A model generated the notes under the pieces. That model did no database searches. It was not told the DNA's origin and saw only the letters and a program-made list of their open reading frames with translations. This document shows positions 48,728 through 57,202 of a stretch of 64,000 nt of DNA, in pieces (the first letter of the stretch is position 1; the number at the start of each line of letters is the position of its first letter). The position numbers and the translations under genes are program-made. Location of the stretch: NCBI RefSeq assembly GCF_018119395.1, contig NZ_JAGPWD010000004.1, forward strand, positions 62,001-126,000, read 5' to 3'. The stretch is from Massilia sp. ZL223 (GTDB lineage: Bacteria; Pseudomonadota; Gammaproteobacteria; Burkholderiales; Burkholderiaceae_D).

Positions 48728-49225
48728 GTTCAGTTTCCCCAGCCGCAAGGCCGCCATCCCATCCCTCACCGCCCACGCCAGCGCGCCCAGCGCCATCGCA
48801 GTAAGCACCCAGCTCCCCCATCCATGATCGACCGGCGCCAGCCCGGCCGGCAAGCCGCGCCAGGCCAGCAGCGCCTGCCCGGTCAGCACATACATCGCGC
48901 CCAGGTTCATGAACAGGAACAGGTGCAGCACCCGCTCCGTCACCGGCAGCACGCGCACATCGCCCTCGATCACCAGGTCGCGCGCCGACACCAGCACTTC
49001 CAGGACGAGCAGCGCCACGATCCACCACACGAAGGGACCGTGCCACTCCCACCAGGCCAGCGACAGGAACAGCAGCGCGAACAGCAGTTCGCGCGCGCTG
49101 TGCATCCTTTCCTCGCCGGCCGCTTCCGGCCGCGAGGGCAGCCTGGCCAGCAGCTCGTGGTTGAGGAACACGTCGATGCCGCCGATCACGCCGTGAACAA
49201 TTAACGCATAGACATACGGCGGCAC
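48713..49225 (-). CDS. Conserved small integral membrane protein, function unknown
   Basis: Protein of 170 residues with about five hydrophobic segments: YVYALIVHGVIGGIDVFL, LLFALLFLSLAWWEW, WWIVALLVLEVLVSARDLV, VLHLFLFMNLGAMYVL and the C-terminal WVLTAMALGALAWAV. A His-containing N-terminus (VHG, NHE) may bind metal or haem, but I do not recognise the family. It lies 16 bases after another small membrane gene on the same strand, suggesting a pair. Confidence 0.7.
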   Translation of the reverse strand: MPPYVYALIVHGVIGGIDVFLNHELLARLPSRPEAAGEERMHSARELLFALLFLSLAWWEWHGPFVWWIVALLVLEVLVSARDLVIEGDVRVLPVTERVLHLFLFMNLGAMYVLTGQALLAWRGLPAGLAPVDHGWGSWVLTAMALGALAWAVRDGMAALRLGKLNASAV

Positions 49226-49241
49226 GTTTTTTCCTTCTGTT

Positions 49242-49718
49242 CTAGACTTTGTAGGTCTCGCTGCGGCGGCTCAGCATGGCGCCGACGGCCAGTCCGATGG
49301 CGAAGCCGCCGTAGACCACGGCCAGCGAGGGCTTGGACAGGCGCTTCTCGTAGCCCGGGTGCAGCGGCTTGGGCGTGATCTTGTAGTCGGTGAAGGCGGC
49401 CAGGGCCGAGGTCGCGGCGGCCGCGGCCATGGTGCCGACCGGGCTCTTCTTGTCCAGCACGGTGCCCGCGAAGCGCTCGAACACGAAGGACCAGAAGGTG
49501 GCGCTGGCGTGGTGGATCAGGTAGCCGGGCACGGTGTAGCGCAGCGACAGGCCGTCGCGATGTGCCGCTTTCTCGCCGTGGACGTAGTGGCTGACCGCGT
49601 TGGTGGGCGCGTACGGGCTGCCGGTTTCCTTCTTGCCCATCAGGGCCAGCGCCGCGGTCGAGAGAATGCTGGATGCGGTGCCGGATACCAGGGCGCGCTG
49701 TAATGCCGAGTTTTGCAT
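49242..49718 (-). CDS. Conserved small membrane protein, function unknown
   Basis: Protein of 158 residues from ATG 49718, which has GAGGG upstream. Parts seen: RALVSGTASSILSTAALALMG, YTVPGYLIHHASATFWSFVFERF, TMAAAAATSALAAFTDYKITPKPLHPGYEKRLS and VVYGGFAIGLAVGAML. Three or four weak membrane segments and a conserved HHASATFWSFVFE region are visible. Function not recognised. It is divergent from the following reductase gene. Confidence 0.7.
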   Translation of the reverse strand: MQNSALQRALVSGTASSILSTAALALMGKKETGSPYAPTNAVSHYVHGEKAAHRDGLSLRYTVPGYLIHHASATFWSFVFERFAGTVLDKKSPVGTMAAAAATSALAAFTDYKITPKPLHPGYEKRLSKPSLAVVYGGFAIGLAVGAMLSRRSETYKV

Positions 49719-49754
49719 GGGACCCTCTTTTTGATGACGTGAAAGGAAGCATGG

Positions 49755-51044
49755 ATGCGGATCTTGCTGACGGGAGCAAGCGGTTTCATCGGACGGCACC
49801 TGCTGCAGGCGCTGCTGGCCGAAGGCCACCAGGTCGTGTGCGCAATGAGGAAGCCAAAAAGCGACAGCGATCCGCGCATCACGACTATCCATGCTGACTT
49901 CGCCAACGATACCGAACAATCCACCTGGCTGGCGCGCTTGTCGGGCATCGACGCCGTGATCAACACGGTCGGCATCTTCCGCGAGAGCGGCAGCCAGACC
50001 TTCGAGCGCCTGCATACGGAAACCCCGCGCGCCCTGTTCGCCGCCTGCGCCGAATCGCACGAGGTGCAGATGGTGATCCAGCTGTCGGCGCTGGGCGCCG
50101 ACCACGAAGCACAGACGCGCTATCACCTGTCCAAGAAGGCGGCGGACGACTACCTGGCCTCGCTTCCCGTGCGCGCCTGGATCGTCCAGCCCTCGCTGGT
50201 CTACGGCCCGGAGGGCGCCAGCGCGCGCGCCTTCCGCACCCTGGCCAGCATGCCCTTCACCCTGCGTTTCGGCAGCGCTCCCCAGCTGGTGCAACCCATC
50301 CACATCGACGACCTGGTGGCCGCCATTGCTGGCCTGCTCAGGCATCGCCTGACGATTCCACCGGAACAGGGCACGGCCATGCGCGTGCCGCTGGTGGGGC
50401 CGCAGGCCATGCCCTTCACCGACTACCTGGCGGCGCTGCGCAAGGCCATGGGCATGGGCCGCCTGCACGTGCTGCCGGTTCGCGGTCCACTGGCGCGCCT
50501 GGCGGCCAAGGCGGGGCGCCTGCTGCCCGGCGCGCTGCTGGACGAGGACGCCCTCAGCATGCTGGACCGCGGCAACACGGGCGATCCTTCGCTGGCCACG
50601 CGCCTGATCGGCCACCCGCCGCGCCCCGTCTCGCAGTTCATCACCAACCCGGGCGCGGAGCGCACGCGCGCCAAGCTGGGATGGCTGCTGCCCATCTTGC
50701 GATACAGCATCGCGGCGGTGTGGATCCTGACGGCCATCGTGTCCTACGGCCTGTATCCGGTCGAGGACAGCTATGCCTTGCTGGCGCGCAGCGGCATTCC
50801 GGAAGCGCTGCAGCCGCTGATGCTGTACGGCGCCGCCACCTTCGACCTGATCCTGGGCCTGGGCATCCTGTTCCTGGGACGGCGGCGCTGGCTGTGGCTG
50901 GCGCAGCTGGCCCTGATCGGTTTTTATACGGTCGTCATCGCCTTCAAGCTGCCGGAATTCCTGCTCCACCCTTATGGGCCGCTGACCAAGAACCTGCCCA
51001 TGCTCGCGGCCATCTGGCTGCTCTACGAACTGGAGGAAAAGTAG
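49755..51044 (+). CDS. Atypical SDR/NAD(P)-binding protein fused to a DoxX-like membrane domain
   Basis: Protein of 429 residues. The N-terminal 300 residues are an atypical short-chain dehydrogenase fold with GASGFIG (7-13) and the tail YHLSKKAADDYLASLPVRAWIVQPSLVYG. Residues about 310-425 are four membrane segments of DoxX-like type (LRYSIAAVWILTAIVSYGLYPVE, then LGILFLGRRRWLWLAQLALIGFYTVVIAF). It could be a membrane-tethered quinone- or sugar-handling reductase; the substrate is unknown. Its stop is directly followed by the start of a four-segment membrane gene. Confidence 0.85.
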   Translation: MRILLTGASGFIGRHLLQALLAEGHQVVCAMRKPKSDSDPRITTIHADFANDTEQSTWLARLSGIDAVINTVGIFRESGSQTFERLHTETPRALFAACAESHEVQMVIQLSALGADHEAQTRYHLSKKAADDYLASLPVRAWIVQPSLVYGPEGASARAFRTLASMPFTLRFGSAPQLVQPIHIDDLVAAIAGLLRHRLTIPPEQGTAMRVPLVGPQAMPFTDYLAALRKAMGMGRLHVLPVRGPLARLAAKAGRLLPGALLDEDALSMLDRGNTGDPSLATRLIGHPPRPVSQFITNPGAERTRAKLGWLLPILRYSIAAVWILTAIVSYGLYPVEDSYALLARSGIPEALQPLMLYGAATFDLILGLGILFLGRRRWLWLAQLALIGFYTVVIAFKLPEFLLHPYGPLTKNLPMLAAIWLLYELEEK

Positions 51045-51509
51045 ATGGAATACGTCGTCGTGAAGTGGCTGCACATCCTGTCCTCGACCTTCCTGTTCGG
51101 CACCGGCATCGGCTCGGCCTGGTACATGCTGTTCGCCAACGTCAGCCGCGACGTGCGCGCCATCGCCGTGGTCGCCAGGTACGTGGTCGTCGCCGACTGG
51201 CTGTTCACCGCCACCACGGCCATCCTCCAGCCCGCCACGGGCTTCTACATGATCCACCTGGCCGGCTATCCGCTGCACAGCAAGTGGATCATGTGGTCGC
51301 TTGCCCTGTACGTGATCGCGGGCGCCTGCTGGCTGCCGGTGGTGTGGCTGCAGATCCGCATGCGCGACATGGCGGCGGAAGCGGCCAGGGCAGGCGGCGA
51401 GTTGCCGCCGCTGTACTGGCGCTATTTCCGGATCTGGGTCACGCTCGGGGTGCCGGCCTTCCTGGCCTTCGTGGTGATCTTCTGGCTGATGGTAGCCAAA
51501 CCGATGTAG
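51045..51509 (+). CDS. DUF2269 family integral membrane protein
   Basis: Protein of 154 residues with four hydrophobic segments. The N-terminal VVKWLHILSSTFLFGTGIGSAWYM and ATTAILQPATGFYMIHLAGY match the DUF2269 family, of unknown function. His10 and other membrane histidines could bind haem, which is speculation. Its ATG follows the stop of the SDR-DoxX gene with no gap, so the two products probably act together. Confidence 0.88.
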   Translation: MEYVVVKWLHILSSTFLFGTGIGSAWYMLFANVSRDVRAIAVVARYVVVADWLFTATTAILQPATGFYMIHLAGYPLHSKWIMWSLALYVIAGACWLPVVWLQIRMRDMAAEAARAGGELPPLYWRYFRIWVTLGVPAFLAFVVIFWLMVAKPM

Positions 51510-51543
51510 TGCTAGCTTTTCCTCAACCGAGAAAGGAATACCG

Positions 51544-52569
51544 ATGCGGGCTTACCAAATACTTCCTGGCGCAAACATCGACGGTCTGCAATGCGTCGAC
51601 TATCCGGACCGCGAGCTGGGAGCGGGCGAAGTCCGTATTCGCATGCACGCCGTCTCGCTGAACTACCGCGACTTGATGGTGGCGAGCGGCAACTACCTGG
51701 TTACCGTCGACGATCCGATCATCCCCTGTTCGGACGGCGCCGGCGAGGTGCTGGCCACCGGCCCCGGCGTCACCCGGGTCCAGAAGGGCGACCGCGTGGC
51801 CGGGTCCTTCTTTCCGCTCTGGCTGGATGGTGCGCCCAGTCCGGAAAAGATCCGCCATGCCCTGGGCGGCGACATCGACGGCATGCTGGCCGAGGAGGTC
51901 ATCCTGCACGAGGATGCGCTGGCCAGGATTCCTCCCGGCCTGGACTTCCTCGAAGCGGCGACCATGCCCTGCGCGGCGGTCACGGCCTGGAATGCGATCT
52001 TCGTGTCGAGCAATCACATCAAGCCGGGCGATACGGTATTACTGCTGGGCACGGGCGGCGTCTCCATCCTCGGCCTGCAGCTGGCCAGGGCGGCCGGCCT
52101 GCGCACCATCGTCACCTCCTCGAGCGACGACAAGCTGGCGCGGGCGCGCGAACTGGGCGCCCACCACACCATCAACTACCGCAGCATTCCCGAGTGGCAT
52201 GACGAAGTCCTGCACCTGACCCACAACATGGGCGCCAACGTGGTGCTGGAAGTGGGCGGGCAGGGGACGGTGAACCGCTCGGTGTCGGCGGCCGCGATGG
52301 GCGGCACCATCGCCATCATCGGCGGCGTAAGCGGTTTCGGCGGCGAGGTGAATCCGGCCTCGCTGCTGGCCACGGCCAAGCGCATGGTCGGCATCTACGT
52401 CGGCAGCCGCATCATGCTGGAAGATGTGATGCGCTTCGCCGACACCACTGGCGTCAAACCGGTGATCGACCGCGTGTTCCCGTTCTCCCAGGCCCAGGAG
52501 GCCTACCGCTACATGGAATCGGGCTCGCACTTCGGCAAGGTGGTGATCGATGTCACCAGTCAGGGATGA
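51544..52569 (+). CDS. NAD(P)-dependent medium-chain alcohol dehydrogenase/quinone reductase-like
   Basis: MDR-family oxidoreductase of 341 residues. The GroES-like part reads LNYRDLMVASGNYLVTVDDPIIPCSDGAGEVLATG, and the nucleotide-binding part LLGTGGVSILGLQLARAAGL. The cysteine that would bind catalytic zinc is replaced in LNYRD, as in the zinc-independent branch. The substrate is unknown. The gene stands 34 bases after the DUF2269 gene. Confidence 0.88.
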   Translation: MRAYQILPGANIDGLQCVDYPDRELGAGEVRIRMHAVSLNYRDLMVASGNYLVTVDDPIIPCSDGAGEVLATGPGVTRVQKGDRVAGSFFPLWLDGAPSPEKIRHALGGDIDGMLAEEVILHEDALARIPPGLDFLEAATMPCAAVTAWNAIFVSSNHIKPGDTVLLLGTGGVSILGLQLARAAGLRTIVTSSSDDKLARARELGAHHTINYRSIPEWHDEVLHLTHNMGANVVLEVGGQGTVNRSVSAAAMGGTIAIIGGVSGFGGEVNPASLLATAKRMVGIYVGSRIMLEDVMRFADTTGVKPVIDRVFPFSQAQEAYRYMESGSHFGKVVIDVTSQG

Positions 52570-52583
52570 CCAGCGGCGGCTGA

Positions 52584-53354
52584 TTATTTTTTCAGCGGCA
52601 CCAGTTCGATCTCGAACAGCTTGGGCCACAGCTTGCCGGTGACGAACAGGCGCTGGCTCTTGCCGTCCCAGGCGATGCCATTGAGCACGGCGTCGGGACT
52701 GCTGGTGCCGCGCTGGTCTTTCGGCAGCAGGCCGGTCAGGTTGATCCAGCCGATCACCTTGCCGCTGTCCTTGTCGATGCGGGCGATGACGTCGGTGCCC
52801 CAGATATTCGAATACAGCTCGCCGCCGACCACTTCCAGCTCGTTGAGCTGGTTGATCGGCGTGCCTTCGGCAGTCACCTGGATGCGGCGCAGTTCCTTCA
52901 TCGTCTTGGCGTCGAGGATGCGGATGAAAGAGCTGCCGTCGCTCATGTACAGGTGCTTGGCGTCGTTCGCCAGGCCCCAGCCTTCGCCCACGTACTCGAA
53001 CTTCTGCTTCAGCTTGAAGCTTTTCAGGTCGAACACATAGCCCACCTGCGAGGTCCAGGTCAGGCCGATGAGCTGGTTGCCGACCGCGGTCGCTCCCTCG
53101 CCGAACACCTCGGGCGGCAAGTCCTGCTTCTGGACCACCTTGCCGCTCTTGAGTTCGACCTTGCGGATCGAGGACTTGCCGTTCTGGCCGGTGCTTTCGT
53201 ACAGGTAACCATCGCGGAAGAACAAGCCCTGGGTGAAGGCTTGCGGATCGTGGGGGTAGGTGTTCTTGACGACGAATCCGTAGACCGGAATGGCAGCCTG
53301 CGCGGCGCTGGCCAGCGCGGAGGCGAGGGCAAGAGTGGTGAACTGTTTCAGCAT
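52584..53354 (-). CDS. Glutaminyl-peptide cyclotransferase, secreted
   Basis: Bacterial/plant-type glutaminyl cyclase (five-bladed beta propeller), 256 residues, which forms N-terminal pyroglutamate on secreted peptides. The signal peptide ends at SAAQA. Family blocks are YPHDPQAFTQGLFFRDGYLYESTGQNGKSSIRKV, FGEGATAVGNQLIGLTW, YMSDGSSFIRILD, LNELEVVGGELYSNIWGTDVIARID and VLNGIAWDGKSQRLFVTGKLWP. It is complete and stands alone. Confidence 0.92.
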   Translation of the reverse strand: MLKQFTTLALASALASAAQAAIPVYGFVVKNTYPHDPQAFTQGLFFRDGYLYESTGQNGKSSIRKVELKSGKVVQKQDLPPEVFGEGATAVGNQLIGLTWTSQVGYVFDLKSFKLKQKFEYVGEGWGLANDAKHLYMSDGSSFIRILDAKTMKELRRIQVTAEGTPINQLNELEVVGGELYSNIWGTDVIARIDKDSGKVIGWINLTGLLPKDQRGTSSPDAVLNGIAWDGKSQRLFVTGKLWPKLFEIELVPLKK

Positions 53355-53386
53355 GGCGTGCTCAGGAATGGCGGCAGGTGACTGTA

Positions 53387-53866
53387 TCACACGTAGGCCA
53401 GCATCCGCCCGCAAGTGATCACGGCGATCCACAGCAGCAGCGACAGCGCCGCCTGCAGCCTGGCCCAGGCCGGGATGCCGTCCCGCCATTCGGCGGCGCG
53501 GCGGTAGGGACCGAGATGGAACAGCAGGGCGTTCACGCCCGCCGCGGCGATCAGGCACAGCTTGAGCAGGAAGACGGGATTGCCCAGCATCTCGAGCGGT
53601 TGGGTGGAAAACATCAGCAGCCCGGTCGGCACCACCAGTAAGAGGCTGCCCACCGACCAGGGCAGCAGGTGGCGCGCCAGCGCCTGGACCGGCAAGTCAC
53701 GGCCGAAGCCGAGCACGCGCAGGTCGAACATCGCCACCGCGCCCACCAGCACGGCAAAGCCGAGGATGTGCGCGGTCTCGACGATGGGATAGAGCCAGGC
53801 GTGGCCGCGCATGGCGGCCGCCACCGGTGTGGACGCGACCCAGGCGGCCGCGTCCTGGTATGGCAT
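53387..53866 (-). CDS. DUF6644-like integral membrane protein
   Basis: Protein of 159 residues with about five membrane segments. The N-terminal GHAWLYPIVETAHILGFAVLVGAVAMFDLRVLG has histidines in the first two helices, as in cytochrome b-like membrane proteins. The family name is from resemblance. Its start overlaps the stop of the upstream DUF6152 gene as TGATG, so the two are translationally coupled. Confidence 0.75.
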   Translation of the reverse strand: MPYQDAAAWVASTPVAAAMRGHAWLYPIVETAHILGFAVLVGAVAMFDLRVLGFGRDLPVQALARHLLPWSVGSLLLVVPTGLLMFSTQPLEMLGNPVFLLKLCLIAAAGVNALLFHLGPYRRAAEWRDGIPAWARLQAALSLLLWIAVITCGRMLAYV

Positions 53867-54204
53867 CAGCGCAGCTCCGTGGTCTTGCTGCCGATGGTGA
53901 TGCGTTCGGCGCGCAATTCGTCCGGTTTGTTGCGGTTCTGGTAGCCCACCACGGTGGCCTTGCCGCCGGTGGCCAGCATGTCCTTGGCCAGGCCCCGGTT
54001 TTCCATGCGTCCCGGCGGCGCCAGCACCACCAGCCAGGTCTTGTCGGCCGTCTTCAGGCGCACGTAGCCGTGCGGCTGCATGTAGCCGGATTCCTCGATC
54101 GTGCCGGTCAGCTGCAGTGGCTTGTCGGCATCGTATTCGCTCCATCCATGGTGGGCGGAAGCGGTGGCGGCCACCAACGTGGCCAGCAGGAACAGACGTT
54201 TCAT
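53866..54204 (-). CDS. DUF6152-like small periplasmic protein
   Basis: Secreted protein of 112 residues. ATG 54204 opens a signal peptide (RLFLLATLVAATASA), and the mature protein begins with HHGWSEYDADKPLQLTGTIEE, where the HH pair may bind a metal. A small beta-barrel-like sequence follows. The function is unknown; it is coupled to the membrane protein gene downstream. Confidence 0.78.
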   Translation of the reverse strand: MKRLFLLATLVAATASAHHGWSEYDADKPLQLTGTIEESGYMQPHGYVRLKTADKTWLVVLAPPGRMENRGLAKDMLATGGKATVVGYQNRNKPDELRAERITIGSKTTELR

Positions 54205-54251
54205 GGGCACACTCCGGTTGAGGACAGTGCCGACGATTGTACGCCCGTTAT

Positions 54252-54818
54252 TCACTCATGCGCACGAAGTACGCCCAGGTTGTCCAGGTAGTCGCCGGCG
54301 GGCCGGGCCACCACGATCTCGCCCTGCGCCACGGAAATGCCGACCAGGGCGCGGATGTTGATGTCGTGCGTCACCAGCACGAGGTTGGCCTTGCCCGCAT
54401 AGTCCCCGGTCCTGGCCTGCACCTCGGCCACCTTGGCGCGGCGGCGTCCGTCGTCGTCGTTGAACATCGAATCGAGCATGGGGGCCGGCTCGGCCTTGCC
54501 GAACACCAGGCGGGCGGTGTCCAGGCAGCGGCACCAGCGGCTCGACAGCACCGCGCCGATGGGAATGCCGTGGCTGCGCAAGGCGTCGCCGATGCGGCGC
54601 GAGTCGCGCCGGCCGGCCTCGGACAGGTTGCGCTGGGTCGCGCAGCGCTCCAGCACGAAGCCGGGCGGATCGCCGATGCCGGGATCGGTGGCGGCGTGGC
54701 GGATCAGCAGCACATGGCCGCCTGCGCGCAAGCGCTGCCACAAGGCAGTCTCCGCTGGCGCTGCGCGCAGGGGAAAGCTGGCGGCGGCCAGCAGCGCCAG
54801 GAAGGGTCGTCGTTGCAT
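54252..54818 (-). CDS. Histidine phosphatase superfamily protein, exported
   Basis: Protein of 188 residues. A signal-like N-terminus (RRPFLALLAAASFPLRAAPA) precedes the catalytic LLIRHAATDPG with His41 as the phospho-acceptor. Further features are NLSEAGRRDSRRIGDALRS, the loop VLSSRWCRCLDTARL and the second histidine in VLVTHDINIRALVG. The substrate is unknown. Export fits a periplasmic phosphatase role. It is divergent from the GNAT gene. Confidence 0.88.
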   Translation of the reverse strand: MQRRPFLALLAAASFPLRAAPAETALWQRLRAGGHVLLIRHAATDPGIGDPPGFVLERCATQRNLSEAGRRDSRRIGDALRSHGIPIGAVLSSRWCRCLDTARLVFGKAEPAPMLDSMFNDDDGRRRAKVAEVQARTGDYAGKANLVLVTHDINIRALVGISVAQGEIVVARPAGDYLDNLGVLRAHE

Positions 54819-54936
54819 GTCTGCCTCGTTCGGCAAGCGATGCCGGATTATCGCGCCGCCGTGCTTCGGAAGGGCGCACGCTTTTGCATGCGCATGGCGT
54901 GTACACTGCCTGGATAGCCGAAACGGGGAGAACAGC

Positions 54937-55416
54937 ATGCTGATGCAACGCTCGGCAACCGGCGCCGACCTGGCAGCGCTGTGGGAGCTGCGCACCCGCG
55001 CGGTGCGCGCCACCTGCGCCTCGCATTATCCGCCCGACGTGATCGAGACCTGGTGTGCCACGCCGCCGCCCGCCGCGCTGCCGCTGCGGGTACGGGCCGG
55101 CGGGGCCGTGGTGGCGGAAGAAAACGGACAGGTGATCGGCTACGCCATCCTCAACCAGGACACGGGCGAGGTCGATGCCGCCTTCGTGGAGCCCGCGCAC
55201 CAGGGCCGCGGCATCGCCCTCCGGCTGATGCGCGAACTGGAAACCATGGCGCGGCTGCGCGGCCTGGCGCGCATGTTCCTGTCCGCATCGCTCAACGCGG
55301 TGCCGTTCTACGAGCGCGCGGGCTTTGTCCCGGTGCGCGAAGAGGTCTATCCGCATCGCAGCGGAATCGGGATCCGTTCGGTGTTCATGGAAAAACGCTT
55401 GCCGCAGCACGCATAG
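54937..55416 (+). CDS. GNAT-family N-acetyltransferase
   Basis: Acetyl-CoA-dependent acyltransferase of 159 residues. The acetyl-CoA loop is QGRGIALRLM (89-98, Q/RxxGxG/A type), preceded by VDAAFVEPAHQG and followed by LSASLNAVPFYERAGFVPVREE. A GGGGAG ribosome site precedes ATG 54937; ATG 54943 is an alternative. The substrate is not predictable. Confidence 0.9.
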   Translation: MLMQRSATGADLAALWELRTRAVRATCASHYPPDVIETWCATPPPAALPLRVRAGGAVVAEENGQVIGYAILNQDTGEVDAAFVEPAHQGRGIALRLMRELETMARLRGLARMFLSASLNAVPFYERAGFVPVREEVYPHRSGIGIRSVFMEKRLPQHA

Positions 55417-55493
55417 ACCGCCTTATGCAGGATGGCTGGACCGCCGGCAGCGGCCACCCTACACTGGCGGTCCTGCCACCTGATTCGAGCGCC

Positions 55494-56165
55494 ATGCCCC
55501 GCCTGCCGACCCCTGCCGCCATCCTGCTTGCCGCCATCCTTCCTTGCCTGCCGGCGCAGGCCGCGTGCGATCGCGTGGCGGCGGACCTGGACAGCATGAC
55601 GAGCGCCGACCAGGCGCTGCGCAAGCGCATCAACCACCTGGAGGGAAAGACGCCGGCCCAGGAGAAGCTGATGGAGCATATCCGCATCGTCGACCGCGAG
55701 AACACGCGGCGCCTGAAGGCCATCGTCGCGCAATGCGGCTGGCCGACCAAGGCGAAATACGGGGAGCAGGCGGCCGGCGCGGCCTGGCTGCTGGCCCAGC
55801 ACGCCGATCATGACCTGCCCTTCCAGCGGCAGGCGCTGGCGCTGATCGAACAGGCGGCGGCCGACAGCGGGCAGCCGCCGGACCAGCTGTTCGCGCTGTT
55901 GTCCGACCGCGTCGCGGTCGCCGAAGGGCGTCCCCAGCGCTACGGCACCCAGCTGATGGCGCCGGCCGGCAAGCCCTGCGCCTACGATTTCCAGCCGATG
56001 GACGACCGCGCCAAGGTGGAGGAGCGGCGCAAGGCGATGCGCATGCCGCCGCTCGAGGACTACCGCAGGATCCTGCTGCAGATGCAGCACTGCCCGATCG
56101 ACGTGGTCACCGGCAGGCCGAACGACGACTACCATTACGCTCCGCCGATCGGGGCCGGCCGTTAA
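55494..56165 (+). CDS. DUF6624-like secreted protein
   Basis: Protein of 223 residues with a signal peptide ending at PAQAACDR. The central QCGWPTKAKYGEQAAGAAWLLAQHAD and PFQRQALALIEQAAADSGQPPDQLFALLSDRV, then RPQRYGTQL, follow the DUF6624 pattern. Function unknown. No strong ribosome site precedes ATG 55494, and the ATG is supported by the signal peptide. Its stop overlaps the stop of the convergent SDR gene by four bases. Confidence 0.78.
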   Translation: MPRLPTPAAILLAAILPCLPAQAACDRVAADLDSMTSADQALRKRINHLEGKTPAQEKLMEHIRIVDRENTRRLKAIVAQCGWPTKAKYGEQAAGAAWLLAQHADHDLPFQRQALALIEQAAADSGQPPDQLFALLSDRVAVAEGRPQRYGTQLMAPAGKPCAYDFQPMDDRAKVEERRKAMRMPPLEDYRRILLQMQHCPIDVVTGRPNDDYHYAPPIGAGR

Positions 56166-56923
56166 ATCACGGGAATCGGGTTCGCGGCAATGTAGGCGTT
56201 GAACTCGTTGACCAGCTGGTGCTCGTTCGGACCGGCGTTGTTCCGCATCGGCTGGGCGGATTCGACCACCACTTCTTCCTTGTCTCCCGCCAGCGCGGCC
56301 ATGGTCTGCTCGATGAAGGCGGCCAGCGGCATGGCGCGCGGGTCGTCGCTCTTGACGATCAGGTCGGTGTTCACCCAGGGCGGGGCGATTTCCTGCAGCC
56401 TGACCGAGGTGTCGCGCAGCATGAAGCGCTGCGACAGCGTGTACGAGTGCAGGGCCGCCTTGGTGGCCGAGTAGACGGCGGTCGAGGCCAGCGGCACATA
56501 GGCCAGCACCGAGGTGTTGTTGATGATGGTGGCGCGCGGCTGCTGCTTGAGGTGTTCGATCAGGGCGGAACTCATGCGGATCGGGCCGAGCAGGTTGGTC
56601 GTGACGGTGGACAGCATGGTGTCTTCGTCGATCGCGCCGGCCGCATCGTCGAAGGGCATGATCCCGGCGTTGTTGACCAGGACGTTCAGCTTGGGGAAAT
56701 CCCGGGTCAGCTGGGCGGCGACGCGGCGAATGGCGGCCGGATCGGCGATGTCGAGTTCGACGGCGTGCATGCCGGGGTTGGCCTCGACCACCTCGTCCAG
56801 CAGCGCCTTGCGGCGGCCCGCGATGATGACGGTGTTGCCCAGCTTGTGGAAGGCTTCGGCCAGGCCGCGGCCGATGCCCGAGGCGCCGCCGGTGATGAGG
56901 ATGGTGTTGTCGGTAAGTTGCAT
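56162..56923 (-). CDS. Short-chain dehydrogenase/reductase (DltE-like)
   Basis: Classical SDR of 253 residues. The cofactor motif is TILITGGASGIGRGLAEAF, then NVLVNNAGIMPFD, and the active site is the Ser in NNTSVLAY plus YSATKAAL (YxxxK). The C-terminal part has the APPWVNTDL loop. It resembles the group named DltE or sepiapterin-type, with unknown substrate. It is separated from the next minus-strand gene by a repeat doublet and a terminator. Confidence 0.9.
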   Translation of the reverse strand: MQLTDNTILITGGASGIGRGLAEAFHKLGNTVIIAGRRKALLDEVVEANPGMHAVELDIADPAAIRRVAAQLTRDFPKLNVLVNNAGIMPFDDAAGAIDEDTMLSTVTTNLLGPIRMSSALIEHLKQQPRATIINNTSVLAYVPLASTAVYSATKAALHSYTLSQRFMLRDTSVRLQEIAPPWVNTDLIVKSDDPRAMPLAAFIEQTMAALAGDKEEVVVESAQPMRNNAGPNEHQLVNEFNAYIAANPIPVI

Positions 56924-57027
56924 GCTGTTCTCCGTGTGGGTTGTTGATGTGAACCAGTCTACGGAGGGCAAACATGTCTCGTTGGTCGAATATCCCTCGA
57001 ATTCGGACATTGTCGCCAGCGTTTGAG

Positions 57028-57136
57028 CGTCGTTCACGCGAAGGCGGGAACCCAAGTTTCCCTGCGCTGCTAATAACGCCTGAAGTATCGCTACCACTGA
57101 GCGACGAACTTAGGTTCCCGCCTGCGCGGGAACGAC
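57028..57136. repeat. REP-like palindromic doublet (copy 4)
   Basis: Unit 57028-57058 (CGTCGTTCACGCGAAGGCGGG...) and inverted unit 57107-57136 (AACTTAGGTTCCCGCC...GGGAACGACG). The arms use the GTTCCCGC variant. Confidence 0.85.
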
Positions 57137-57154
57137 GATCCAAGGCCGCGTAAA

Positions 57155-57184
57155 CAAAAACGGCGTGCATCGCTGCACGCCGTT
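57155..57184 (-). terminator. Intrinsic terminator of the nitroreductase gene
   Basis: AACGGCGTGCA (57159-57169) pairs with TGCACGCCGTT (57174-57184). On the minus strand the hairpin is followed by TTTTT. It lies 19 bases past the nitroreductase stop. Confidence 0.8.
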
Positions 57185-57202
57185 GACGACTTCGATCGAT
57201 GA

